This document shows, one piece after another, positions 1-7,234 of a stretch of DNA of 19,095 nucleotides. This stretch comes from Prevotella sp. Its GTDB lineage: Bacteria > Bacteroidota > Bacteroidia > Bacteroidales > Bacteroidaceae. The stretch is from the NCBI GenBank assembly GCA_017632825.1, contig JAGBQP010000049.1, forward strand, positions 1-19,095. Reading direction: 5' to 3'. Position numbers and translations under genes: made by a program. Below the pieces are notes generated by a model. That model was not told the origin of the DNA, did no database searches, and was given only the letters and a program-made list of their open reading frames with translations. How positions within the stretch are numbered: the first letter of the stretch is position 1; each line of letters begins with the position of its first letter.

Positions 1-707
1 CAGACTTCTGAGGGGCCGGCGGGCATATCGATGGCTACTTCGTGTAGGCTAACCTGTTGTTTGGCAGCCATAACATACTGGTTACCAGGACCGAAAATCT
101 TATAGACTTTTGGGACGCTCTCCGTACCATATGCCATAGCTCCGATGGCCTGGACACCACCGATCTTAAAAATCTGACTGACACCGGCAACGCGGGCAGC
201 CATCAGAATGGCGGGGTTTACCTTACCGTCGCGTCCGGGAGGTGTACAGAGCACAATTTCACGACAACCAGCTATGCGGGCAGGAGTTGCCAGCATCAGT
301 ACGGTTGAAAAGAGTGGGGCGGTACCGCCTGGGATGTAGAGGCCCACCTTTTCAATAGCTACAGCTTTCTGCCAGCAGGTAACACCAGGTTGCGTCTCCA
401 CCTTCTTGCCGGTAAAACGCTGCGACTCATGGAATGCCTTGATATTATGATGAGCCAGACGGATAGCCTCTTTCAGTTCGTTGCTAATCAGCTGCTCGGC
501 TTCGTCCATCTCCGTTTGAGAAACGGAAAGCTCGTTGAGGTCAACATGGTCGAACTTAAGTTCATAGCCTTTAACGGCCTCGTCGCCTCGCAGGCGAACG
601 TCGTTCAGTACGGCACTGACGGTTTGGTTTAACTCCGATACGTCCAGATGCGGGCGCTCCACAATCTTAGCCCAGTCTTCTCTTGCTGGATACTTTATAA
701 CGTTCAC
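1..707 (-). CDS. hisD: Histidinol dehydrogenase, partial (C-terminal part outside window)
   Basis: HisD carries out the last two steps of histidine synthesis, oxidising L-histidinol to L-histidine with two NAD+ in the cytoplasm. About 235 N-terminal residues are present. Recognisable blocks are the VGLYIPGGTAP stretch (about residues 121-131), IGGVQAIGAMAYGT (182-195), KIFGPGNQYV (203-212) and MPAGPSEV just before the window edge. The family is usually about 430 residues, so nearly half, including the zinc and catalytic histidine region, lies outside the window. The frame has no ATG between its upstream stop and the conserved start of the protein; the best start is GTG at 707, with AGGA roughly 15 nt upstream. 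It lies 25 nt after the hisG stop, so the two are surely co-transcribed. Function is confident; the GTG start is inferred. Confidence 0.95.
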   Translation of the reverse strand, partial: MNVIKYPAREDWAKIVERPHLDVSELNQTVSAVLNDVRLRGDEAVKGYELKFDHVDLNELSVSQTEMDEAEQLISNELKEAIRLAHHNIKAFHESQRFTGKKVETQPGVTCWQKAVAIEKVGLYIPGGTAPLFSTVLMLATPARIAGCREIVLCTPPGRDGKVNPAILMAARVAGVSQIFKIGGVQAIGAMAYGTESVPKVYKIFGPGNQYVMAAKQQVSLHEVAIDMPAGPSEV

Positions 708-732
708 TATTCTATTTACTATAATCCTTCAA

Positions 733-1584
733 CTAAATAATCATCTTCTCAATCGGCGTAACGAGAATGCCCTGAGCACCCATATCCTTCAGCTTGCCGA
801 TAATCTCCCAGAACTGTTTCTGGTCAAGTACAGTATGAACTGAACACCAATCGTCATCTGCCAGAGGGATAATGGTAGGGCTTTTCAGTCCTGGCAGCAC
901 GTCGATAATCTCTTGCAGACGAGCCTTGGGAGCGTTCATACGGACATATTTCTTGTCCTCGGCATCTTTCACAGCCTTGAAACGGAATAGCATTTGGTCC
1001 AACACTGCACGCTTCTCTTCAGAGAGCTGTTTGTTGCCAATGAGCAGAGCCTCACTTTTCATAACTACCTCAACCTCGCGCAGGTTATTGCTTACCAGCG
1101 TCGAGCCAGAGCTGACAATATCGAATATGCCGTCAGCCAGACCAATGCCCGGGCTGATTTCTACGGAACCCGTGATGACATGAATCTCAGCTTCTATATG
1201 ATGTTCATGCAGGAAATGTCGCAGGATGACGGGATAGCTTGTGGCAATCTTCTTGCCTTGGAACCACTCCACACCAGGATAGTCAATATCCTTAGGAATT
1301 GCCAGCGACAGACGGCACTTCGAGAAGCCCAGACGTGAGATGATGTCGGCATCTTCGCCACGCTCCACAAACTCGTTCTCGCCAACGACGCCTATGTCGG
1401 CTACGCCGGAAGCAACGGACTGTGGGATATCATCGTCACGCAGATAGAGCACCTCCAACGGGAAGTTGGGTGACTGGACTAAAAGGGTACGCTTGCTGGC
1501 GCTGATTTTAATGTCTGCTTCATTGAGCAGGTTCATGGTGTCGTCGAAAAGACGGCCCTTTGATTGTACTGCGATTCGTAACAT
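733..1584 (-). CDS. hisG: ATP phosphoribosyltransferase, long form
   Basis: HisG joins ATP and PRPP to give phosphoribosyl-ATP, the committed and feedback-controlled first step of histidine synthesis. The 283-residue product starts MLRIAVQSKGRL and carries the family signature around residues 138-165 (ITGSVEISPG followed by the DIVSSGSTL phosphate-binding loop). A C-terminal domain from about residue 210 to the end (including GILVTPIEKMII) marks the long, HisZ-independent form that carries the histidine regulatory site. The open frame extends 23 codons further upstream, but that stretch runs into the promoter and lacks similarity to the family, so ATG at 1584 is chosen. It is the first gene of the operon, followed by hisD, and is divergent from the mltF-like gene. 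Confidence 0.97.
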   Translation of the reverse strand: MLRIAVQSKGRLFDDTMNLLNEADIKISASKRTLLVQSPNFPLEVLYLRDDDIPQSVASGVADIGVVGENEFVERGEDADIISRLGFSKCRLSLAIPKDIDYPGVEWFQGKKIATSYPVILRHFLHEHHIEAEIHVITGSVEISPGIGLADGIFDIVSSGSTLVSNNLREVEVVMKSEALLIGNKQLSEEKRAVLDQMLFRFKAVKDAEDKKYVRMNAPKARLQEIIDVLPGLKSPTIIPLADDDWCSVHTVLDQKQFWEIIGKLKDMGAQGILVTPIEKMII

Positions 1585-1622
1585 CTTTTTCCTTAAATCT
1601 CTAAATATCTTAAAATCGCCTA

Positions 1623-1670
1623 CAAAAGTACGCAAATTTTCGTTGATGTGCAAGAAAATGCGTACTTTTG
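1623..1670. promoter_or_regulatory. Divergent hisG / mltF promoter region inside an inverted repeat
   Basis: Two perfect 12-bp arms, CAAAAGTACGCA at 1623-1634 and TGCGTACTTTTG at 1659-1670, are separated by 24 bp, with an inner TTTTC/GAAAA pair. Each arm contains a Bacteroidota -7 box TACTTTTG: on the minus strand at 1630-1623 for hisG, with CTTG about 20 bp upstream as a weak -33, and on the plus strand at 1663-1670 for the transglycosylase. The expected hisG leader is about 30 nt, while the plus-strand gene begins only 8 nt after its box. The boxes fit the known primary sigma consensus of Bacteroides; transcription itself is inferred. Confidence 0.65.
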
Positions 1671-1678
1671 TGCCGCAA

Positions 1679-2806
1679 ATGAGTAAATATTCACTTCTGT
1701 TACTGTCTGTTCTGCTTCTGATGACGGCTTGCCATCAGAAAAAGGAAGACCCTGTTACAACACCTTGGGGTACGGTCTTACAGGATTCCGTCGAGGTGTG
1801 CGAAGACTTCGACTTGAAGCAGATTCAAGGCGCCGGCGAGTTGATTATGGCTACTGTCAGTGGACCGCAGACTTGTTACGATTATCGTGGGCGGCAGCTT
1901 GGCTTGCAGTATTTGCTTTGTCAGCGTCTGGCTTCGCGTTTGGGTGTCAGTCTGCGTGTTGACCTCTGTCGAGACTCTGCAGAGATAGCCGATAAGCTGA
2001 CGTCAGGCGATATAGACATAGCCGCATGGCCTACTCCCGGTAAACTTGAAGTAAATAAAGATAAGCCATTGCTCGCCAAAGAGTTAAAAACGTGGTATCG
2101 AGATAGTGTACTGGCCGAAGTTAAGAGGGAAGAAGCTTTAATTCTCTCTTCACGTGGCATCCGCCGTCGGGTCTTCTCGCCGATGCTCGACCGACATGGC
2201 GGTATCATCTCGCACTATGACAGTTATTTCATACAATATGCCCGAGCTATTCGATGGGACTGGCGCCTGCTGGCAGCTCAATGCTATCAGGAGTCAACCT
2301 TCGACCCAAAGGCAACTTCGTGGGCAGGCGCTCGTGGACTTATGCAGATTATGCCTGGTACAGCCGATCATCTCGGTCTTGCTCGTAGCGACATGTATAA
2401 TCCAGAACGAAATATAGAGGCCGCTGTACGCTATCTTGGTGAGCTTGAACGCACATTCAGCGACATTCCAAGCCGTCAGGAGCGGACGAAGTTTGTGCTG
2501 GCTGCCTACAATGGCGGTCATTTCCACATTCGCGATGCTATGGCCCTGGCGCAGAAGAATGGTCGCGATGCTCGCCGATGGACGGATGTGGAACCATATG
2601 TGTTGAAGCTTTCGCAACCACTGTATTATAACGACCCTGTGGTAAAACACGGATATATGCGTGGCTCTGAGACCGTTGACTATGTTCAGAAGATTCAGGA
2701 ACGCTGGAACGGTTACCGCGGTATAAAGACTATCCGAGCCGGTTTCCACCAGAACAATACTCCACAGAAAGCCAAGCACGAACGCAAGAAAAAATACCAG
2801 GTGTAA
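1679..2806 (+). CDS. MltF-like membrane-bound lytic murein transglycosylase (lipoprotein)
   Basis: This predicted envelope enzyme cleaves peptidoglycan glycan strands to form 1,6-anhydro-muropeptides. The 375-residue product begins with a lipoprotein signal (hydrophobic residues 5-15, LMTAC with lipid-bearing Cys18). Residues about 50-120 look like the first lobe of a family 3 solute-binding domain, ending near SGDIDIAAWPTP. The C-terminal half is an SLT-type transglycosylase: YQES with probable catalytic Glu205, GLMQIMPGTAD (220-230) and AAYNGG (275-280). The tail is Lys/Arg rich. E. coli MltF has about 518 residues, and the second solute-binding lobe seems absent here. ATG at 1679 is chosen because it starts the signal peptide; the longer open frame upstream runs through the promoter and hisG. 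It is a single-gene unit ending before a large palindrome. Confidence 0.88.
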   Translation: MSKYSLLLLSVLLLMTACHQKKEDPVTTPWGTVLQDSVEVCEDFDLKQIQGAGELIMATVSGPQTCYDYRGRQLGLQYLLCQRLASRLGVSLRVDLCRDSAEIADKLTSGDIDIAAWPTPGKLEVNKDKPLLAKELKTWYRDSVLAEVKREEALILSSRGIRRRVFSPMLDRHGGIISHYDSYFIQYARAIRWDWRLLAAQCYQESTFDPKATSWAGARGLMQIMPGTADHLGLARSDMYNPERNIEAAVRYLGELERTFSDIPSRQERTKFVLAAYNGGHFHIRDAMALAQKNGRDARRWTDVEPYVLKLSQPLYYNDPVVKHGYMRGSETVDYVQKIQERWNGYRGIKTIRAGFHQNNTPQKAKHERKKKYQV

Positions 2807-2828
2807 GGTCGGTTCTGTGAAGGGCTAC

Positions 2829-2888
2829 GAGTTTCAAAAAAATCTCCATGAGTTTTGCGCAAAACTCATGGAGATTTTTTTGAAACTC
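2829..2888. terminator. Perfect 60-bp palindrome, probable bidirectional terminator
   Basis: Arms 2829-2858 and 2859-2888 are exact reverse complements of each other with no spacer. Each arm contains an A7 or T7 run, so a transcript from either direction would form a stem followed by U-rich sequence. It sits between the stop of the plus-strand transglycosylase (2806) and the stop of the minus-strand DUF4252 gene (2918), which suits a shared terminator. A further partial copy of the arm core (GAAACTCATGGAG) overlaps the right arm's end and runs past it, at about 2882-2894. Confidence 0.75.
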
Positions 2889-2917
2889 ATGGAGTATTTT
2901 CCGAAAGTCGTGCTCCT

Positions 2918-3388
2918 CTATTGTTGCGTCATCTTCATGACGTCCTCAAGTGTGAATTTTCCAGAGAAGACTATAACCGTTACTTCATCTTCTTCGTCCA
3001 CAAGCATGATGACGGCCGACTGCTGTTTGCCTTCATGATGGAATATGTTTACCTTAGTGTCGTCTTCATTCATTTGCATGAGCAACTCATAATTGCCTTG
3101 AGCCATAATGGTTTTGACTTCGGCTTTGAGTTTTGACTGGGCAGCAGAGTTCTCGCTACTGATAATCTGTATGCCAGACAATTTGCCTGCCAGACTATTG
3201 ATGTTGACACCTGGTACGGAGGGAGCCGCTTTCTTTCCGGCCGCACCGAGCATATATTTAGAAATATAGACGTAAGTGACGTTCTTCATGTCGGCGTATT
3301 TCTCAAAAGCTTTTACCTGTGCCTGTGCAGTGAGGCTGCTAAGAGCTACTATTATGCCGAATATAGCTTTTATAATTGTCTGTTTCAT
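2918..3388 (-). CDS. DUF4252 domain exported protein (second copy, last gene of sigma operon)
   Basis: The function of DUF4252 proteins is not established. The 156-residue product has a signal peptide (positive start, hydrophobic residues 8-20, cleavage near AQAQ at 21-24), so it is predicted to be exported. The mature part starts with the FEKYADMKNVTYVYISKYML stretch, which matches the opening of the DUF4252 protein encoded at 4307-4789, and ends with a very acidic LVDEEDEV block followed by a short helix with VMKM. No lipobox is visible, unlike some family members that are lipoproteins. It starts 1 nt after the stop of the probable anti-sigma gene, so the two are translationally close and certainly in one operon. 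A role as output or sensor of the sigma system is inference. Confidence 0.85.
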   Translation of the reverse strand: MKQTIIKAIFGIIVALSSLTAQAQVKAFEKYADMKNVTYVYISKYMLGAAGKKAAPSVPGVNINSLAGKLSGIQIISSENSAAQSKLKAEVKTIMAQGNYELLMQMNEDDTKVNIFHHEGKQQSAVIMLVDEEDEVTVIVFSGKFTLEDVMKMTQQ

Positions 3389-3389
3389 G

Positions 3390-3782
3390 TTATTTCAATT
3401 GATTTAGTTGTTTGTTAAAATCTTCTTCCGTCTTGTCGCTCAGGGCTTTTGCCTTTTCCAACTGTCCCATGCCCTTGTTTAGGTTGATGGCAAGTAATGT
3501 CAGGGCTCGTTCTGCCTCCAGTTTGGCCTTCACGGGGTCTTGGTAGGTGTCCTGCTCGGCTATGTTTGTATAATTGTCTTGATTCAGCAAGTGATATCCT
3601 ATACCGAAGACGAGAGCGAAAGTGGCTGCGATGGCCGTATAGCGCAAAGGTCTTGGCATGAGAATGCGGCGTTTAGCTTTTTTCTCTTCTTGTTCCCATT
3701 CGTCAATCTTGTCAGAGAGACGTTTTTCCAGTCCTTCGGGAATGGGTATTTGTTCCAATGCATTCAGATTCAGTTCGTCCAT
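3390..3782 (-). CDS. Small single-pass membrane protein, probable anti-sigma factor
   Basis: I do not recognise a named family. The 130-residue product has a charged N-terminal cytoplasmic part (residues 1-47, rich in Glu and Lys), one membrane segment at about 48-66, and a C-terminal part of some 60 residues that is probably periplasmic and largely helical (AKLEAERALTLLAINL and onward, coiled-coil-like). It has no HxxxCxxC zinc motif, so it is not a ZAS-type anti-sigma factor. The call rests on position: its start overlaps the end of the ECF sigma gene by 13 nt, as sigma/anti-sigma pairs often do, and its topology suits holding a sigma factor at the membrane. The following gene, a DUF4252 protein, begins 1 nt after its stop. 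Confidence 0.65.
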   Translation of the reverse strand: MDELNLNALEQIPIPEGLEKRLSDKIDEWEQEEKKAKRRILMPRPLRYTAIAATFALVFGIGYHLLNQDNYTNIAEQDTYQDPVKAKLEAERALTLLAINLNKGMGQLEKAKALSDKTEEDFNKQLNQLK

Positions 3783-4279
3783 GTCTTCGTGATTTTAATA
3801 AATTGTTCTTTCAATTTCTTTTTCGATCGCATGACAATGATGCGGATATTGCCTTGTGAGAGCCCGGTATCTTGTTCTATCTCCTCGTAGGAGTGTTCTT
3901 CCATCAGGTGCATTTTGATGATTCTGGCATCTCTTTCGGGCAGCTGCTGTATGAGTCCTACCATCTGCTGTGCCTCGTCTTTGGCATCTATCTGGCGGTC
4001 CATACTACGTTCGTCTGGTGGACTGTCTTCGTTCTTTAGTTCCGAGGTGTCCAGGCGTTTCAGTCGCCGCTGGTCCACAAACAGGTTACGCATCATGCTT
4101 ATAAGATATGTCTCCTTTGTGGCTTCATTGGGCAAGTTGTCACGCTTTTGCCAGAGTTTCAGGTACATATCCTGCAGCAGGTCTTCTGCGTCTTGCTGAT
4201 TGCCCGTCAGGTGGTATGCCACTCTGTAGAGCAACTTGTGGTGAGGCATGAACCGTTGCTTGAATTCCCTTGAGTCCAT
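3770..4279 (-). CDS. ECF-type RNA polymerase sigma factor
   Basis: This is an extracytoplasmic-function sigma-70 factor of 169 residues, the usual size of such two-domain proteins. Region 2 spans about residues 12-77, including the AEDLLQDMYLKLW stretch that binds core polymerase and the -10 element. Region 4 spans about 105-157, with LPERDARIIKMHLMEEHSYEEIEQDTG and then the DNA-recognition helix (SQGNIRIIVMRSKKKLK). Between them lies a charged linker. The frame could open at TTG 4288, but ATG at 4279 is preferred; the gap from the preceding DUF4252 gene is 27 nt. It overlaps the probable anti-sigma gene by 13 nt. It likely controls its own operon. The identity as an ECF sigma is firm; its signal and regulon are unknown. 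Confidence 0.93.
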   Translation of the reverse strand: MDSREFKQRFMPHHKLLYRVAYHLTGNQQDAEDLLQDMYLKLWQKRDNLPNEATKETYLISMMRNLFVDQRRLKRLDTSELKNEDSPPDERSMDRQIDAKDEAQQMVGLIQQLPERDARIIKMHLMEEHSYEEIEQDTGLSQGNIRIIVMRSKKKLKEQFIKITKTWTN

Positions 4280-4306
4280 TTGTGACAATTGTAATGGGTT
4301 CTCTTC

Positions 4307-4789
4307 TTAGTCGTTGTCTCCGTTCTGCTCCATTTCCATCAGCTGAGCGATGTCAAGCGTACCGTCGAGAACAACTAGCGAAGCCTCATCCTCATCCAGA
4401 GCAAAGATGATGTTGGTAACTTTCTTTCCTTTCTTGGCTTGATAGATTTTCACGACTTCGCCATCCTCGTCCTTGACGTCGACGAGTGGTTCCCAGTCCT
4501 TGCCCTTAATGTGATTCAGCACAACTTCCTTCATCTGATTGACTGATTCCAGATTGTCTGTTGTGTAGATTTTGATGTCTTTAATCTTGTTAAACGTGTC
4601 CTTGCCGATGTTGATTGATTCGCCGATATGCAGATCCTCACCTTTCATGGAGGCTAGCTTCAATAGCATTTTGTTGATGTGAACACATTCCACGTCCTTA
4701 ATCTTTGCAAGGTTGTCAAATGTCTTATTCCGGGCTTGAGCACCAGTACATATTAATGCTAATATGACACAGACGGTCAACTTCTTCAT
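4307..4789 (-). CDS. DUF4252 domain exported protein (first gene of sigma operon)
   Basis: This 160-residue protein has a clear signal peptide (KK then a hydrophobic stretch, cleavage near GAQA at 16-19). The mature sequence resembles the DUF4252 protein at 2918-3388: FDNLAKIKDVECVHINKMLL at its start, an INIGKDTFNKIKDIKIYTT block in the middle, and an acidic ALDEDEASLVV segment followed by an IAQLMEM helix. The open frame continues upstream through in-frame ATGs at 4828 and 4876; the 4789 start is chosen because it places the signal peptide at the N terminus, but 4828 cannot be excluded. It is the first gene of the sigma unit, and the leader from the candidate promoter would be about 100 nt. 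Function unknown. Confidence 0.83.
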   Translation of the reverse strand: MKKLTVCVILALICTGAQARNKTFDNLAKIKDVECVHINKMLLKLASMKGEDLHIGESINIGKDTFNKIKDIKIYTTDNLESVNQMKEVVLNHIKGKDWEPLVDVKDEDGEVVKIYQAKKGKKVTNIIFALDEDEASLVVLDGTLDIAQLMEMEQNGDND

Positions 4790-4897
4790 TGTCTTCAACG
4801 GACAAAATGTTTTAGATAAATGATTCATCTTTCTTTGAATGTTTAATTGTTGATTACTGTTCTTGTAAAGTGTCATCGATGAACGCTTCTATCTAAA

Positions 4898-4930
4898 TAT
4901 ACGAGTGTTCTTTCGGGTTTGTTACAACAA
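4898..4930 (-). promoter_or_regulatory. Candidate ECF-type promoter for the DUF4252-sigma operon
   Basis: On the minus strand GTAAC (4925-4921), within TTGTTGTAACAAA, is followed after 17 bp by CGTATA (4903-4898). A GTAAC-like -35 and a CGT-starting -10 are typical of promoters read by ECF sigma factors, and no good TAnnTTTG box is seen ahead of this operon. This suggests the sigma factor activates its own unit. It is a pattern match only. Confidence 0.35.
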
Positions 4931-4963
4931 AGATGAAAAAAAAGTTGTTTTGTACGGATGAAT

Positions 4964-6040
4964 TTACAACAGACCTTTTGTTGAAGGCAGTTCATAATGG
5001 TAGACATCACGACGTACGGCCATTTTGATGCTGCGGGCAAGTGCCTTGAAGATGCCCTCAATCTTGTGATGCTCATTCTCGCCTTCGGCCTTGATGTTCA
5101 GGTTCATCTTGGCTGCATCGCTGAGCGATTTGAAGAAGTGTAGGAACATCTCTGTTGGCATATCGCCTACGTGTTCGCGGTGGAACTCGGCGTCCCACAC
5201 TAGCCAGGGGCGCCCGCCGAAATCCAGGCATACCTGACAGAGACAGTCGTCCATTGGCAGCGAGTAGCCGTAACGCTCTGTGCCTCGTTTGTCGCCCAAA
5301 GCTCGCAGCAGGCACTCGCCTAAAGCCAGCGCCGTGTCCTCGATGGTGTGATGCTCATCGACGTTGAGATCACCCTTGGTGTGTATCGTCAGGTCCAGCC
5401 CGCCGTGCTTGCCAATTTGCTCCAGCATGTGGTCGAAGAAGCCCAGACCGGTCGAGATGTCGCATTGTCCTGAACCATCGAGGTTCACCTTTATATATAT
5501 GTCAGTCTCTTTTGTCGTACGGCGTACCTCTGCCGTTCGTTCACCAGCAAACAGCAGTTCTGCAATACGGTCCCACGTCATACCGTCGCGTCCAAGGATA
5601 AGTGCCTTACAGCCAATGTTGCGTGCAAACTCGGCATCGGTCTCGCGGTCACCGATTACGTAGGAGTTGGCGATATCGTACTGTGGGTCGTTCATATATT
5701 TCTCGACCATTGCCGTACTCGGTTTGCGTGTGGGTGCATGGTCTTCGGGAAAATGGCGGTCAATGAGCTGTTCGTCAAACGTGATGCCCTCGCCTTCCAG
5801 TGTCTGAAGAATAAAGTTGTGGACGGGCCAGAATGTATCCTCGGGGAATGACGAGGTACCCAGGCCGTCTTGGTTGCTTACCATGACAAAGCGGAAGTCG
5901 AGCTTCTGACGGATAAAGGCCAAGTTGCGGAACATTCCGTTGGTGAACTTCAGTTTCTCGAAAGCATCGATTTGTTCATCGGCAGGTTCCTCTATGAGGG
6001 TGCCGTCGCGGTCGATAAAGAGTATGCGTTGTTGTTTCAT
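4964..6040 (-). CDS. hisB: Bifunctional histidinol-phosphatase / imidazoleglycerol-phosphate dehydratase
   Basis: This cytoplasmic enzyme performs two steps of histidine synthesis: dehydration of imidazoleglycerol phosphate and dephosphorylation of histidinol phosphate. The 358-residue product has an N-terminal HAD phosphatase domain (residues 1-165: IDRDGT with Asp10 and Asp12, SNQDG at 55-59, RKP at 105-107, GDRETD at 130-135) and a C-terminal dehydratase domain (about 175-350) with metal-binding motifs FFDHM (201-205), DEHHTIED (228-235) and ENEHHKIE (321-328). The length matches fused HisB of E. coli (355). The Cys residues that bind zinc in the E. coli phosphatase domain are not present at the matching loop (about 94-106). 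ATG at 6040 is chosen; the frame upstream crosses the promoter. It stands 3.4 kb from hisG, not in the same operon. Confidence 0.95.
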   Translation of the reverse strand: MKQQRILFIDRDGTLIEEPADEQIDAFEKLKFTNGMFRNLAFIRQKLDFRFVMVSNQDGLGTSSFPEDTFWPVHNFILQTLEGEGITFDEQLIDRHFPEDHAPTRKPSTAMVEKYMNDPQYDIANSYVIGDRETDAEFARNIGCKALILGRDGMTWDRIAELLFAGERTAEVRRTTKETDIYIKVNLDGSGQCDISTGLGFFDHMLEQIGKHGGLDLTIHTKGDLNVDEHHTIEDTALALGECLLRALGDKRGTERYGYSLPMDDCLCQVCLDFGGRPWLVWDAEFHREHVGDMPTEMFLHFFKSLSDAAKMNLNIKAEGENEHHKIEGIFKALARSIKMAVRRDVYHYELPSTKGLL

Positions 6041-6065
6041 TGCTAATGTTTGATGGTTTTGGGTG

Positions 6066-6073
6066 CAAAGATA
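6066..6073 (-). promoter_or_regulatory. -7 promoter box for hisB
   Basis: The minus strand reads TATCTTTG, a match to the Bacteroidota -7 consensus TAnnTTTG, 25 nt before the hisB ATG. No convincing -33 TTTG is seen about 20 bp upstream, only a T-rich stretch directly next to the box. Confidence 0.5.
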
Positions 6074-6167
6074 ACAAAAAAACTCCATTCGTCGCGGTCA
6101 TTTTCTAATTATTTCTTTCTTTCGCACTGATGAAGGTTGCCTGCACGACGAAAAAACTCAAATTTCA

Positions 6168-6199
6168 TTTGGTTTTTTGCGCGGTTTGCACTAACTTTG
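6168..6199 (+). promoter_or_regulatory. Promoter for the Gfo/Idh/MocA oxidoreductase gene
   Basis: TTTG at 6168-6171 and TAACTTTG at 6192-6199 are 20 bp apart, an excellent fit to the Bacteroides -33/-7 promoter pattern. The gene start follows 17 nt after the box, giving a leader of about 10 nt. Confidence 0.65.
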
Positions 6200-6216
6200 C
6201 TCCCAAATTGCAAAAC

Positions 6217-7200
6217 ATGAAGAAAATCAGATGGGGTTTCATTGGCTGTGGCGAAGTGACCGAGATGAAGAGCGGACCAGCCTTCAGCGAAGTCGAGGGA
6301 AGTGACGTGGTGGCTGTAATGAGCCGCCACGAAGAGCATGCCCGAACATATGCTGTAACCCATAATATACAGAAATGGTACACCGATGCACAGGAGCTGA
6401 TAGATGATCCAGATGTGAATGCCGTCTATATAGCAACACCACCATCAAGTCATGCTACCTATGCCATTATGGCCATGAAGGCAGGAAAACCTGTTTATGT
6501 GGAAAAGCCGTTGGCAGCAAGCTATGAGGACTGTGCCCGCGTTAATCGTGTCTCAGAGCAAACGGGTGTGCCTTGTTTCGTGGCCTACTACCGACGTTAT
6601 CTGCCATACTTCCAGAAGGTGCGGCAGATTGTTGATGATGGTATCATTGGTCGTGTCATGAATGTTCAGGTACGATTTGCCTGGCCGCCACGCGAAGAGG
6701 ACTATGGCAAGGACGGAGAATTACCCTGGCGCTTGCAGCCAGATATAGCAGGAGGTGGCTACTTCTATGACTTAGCCCCCCATCAGTTGGATCTTTTGCA
6801 AGAGATGTTTGGCGTCATTCTTGAGGCCCACGGCATGCGGGCTAATCGCGGCCAGCTGTATAAGGCGGAAGATACGGTGAGCGCCTGCTTTAAGTTTGAA
6901 AACGGTCTGCCAGGCTCTGGTTCTTGGTGCTTTGTGGCTCACGAGTCAGCGCATGAAGACCGTATTGACATCGTTGGCGATCGCGGCTCGCTCAGTTTCT
7001 CTGTCTTTGACTATGCTCCCATAAAGTTACACACCAGCGATGGTACCGAAACCTTGCATGTGCCCAACCCGCCGTATGTTCAGTTTCCGCTTATTAAGAA
7101 TGTCATTGAGCATCTGCAGGGACTGAGTGTTTGTACTTGTACCAGTGTGTCGGCTACACCTGTGAACTGGGTGATGGACCGCATTCTCGGGAAGATTTGA
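6217..7200 (+). CDS. Gfo/Idh/MocA family NAD(P)-dependent oxidoreductase
   Basis: This predicted cytoplasmic dehydrogenase probably acts on a sugar, sugar acid or inositol-like substrate, which the sequence does not identify. The 327-residue product has an N-terminal Rossmann fold with GFIGCGEV at 7-14, the ATPPSSH motif at 73-79 and the family EKP motif (96-98, Lys97 catalytic). The C-terminal domain carries GGGYFYDLAPHQLD (179-192), where Asp185 and His189 are the usual substrate-binding or catalytic residues. Length is ordinary for the family. ATG at 6217 is chosen since the 29 upstream codons cover the promoter. It is divergent from hisB and followed after 34 nt by the DUF4421 gene. Confidence 0.92.
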   Translation: MKKIRWGFIGCGEVTEMKSGPAFSEVEGSDVVAVMSRHEEHARTYAVTHNIQKWYTDAQELIDDPDVNAVYIATPPSSHATYAIMAMKAGKPVYVEKPLAASYEDCARVNRVSEQTGVPCFVAYYRRYLPYFQKVRQIVDDGIIGRVMNVQVRFAWPPREEDYGKDGELPWRLQPDIAGGGYFYDLAPHQLDLLQEMFGVILEAHGMRANRGQLYKAEDTVSACFKFENGLPGSGSWCFVAHESAHEDRIDIVGDRGSLSFSVFDYAPIKLHTSDGTETLHVPNPPYVQFPLIKNVIEHLQGLSVCTCTSVSATPVNWVMDRILGKI

Positions 7201-7234
7201 TGTTATTATAAGATTATTGTTTATTATTTGAGTG

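Noticed and set aside
1466..1678. N-terminal extension of the transglycosylase by 71 codons
   Set aside because: It would overlap hisG antisense and the promoter, and would bury the lipoprotein signal inside the protein.
2294..2779. Minus-strand open frame of 161 codons
   Set aside because: Antisense to the SLT domain of the transglycosylase, which has intact catalytic motifs.
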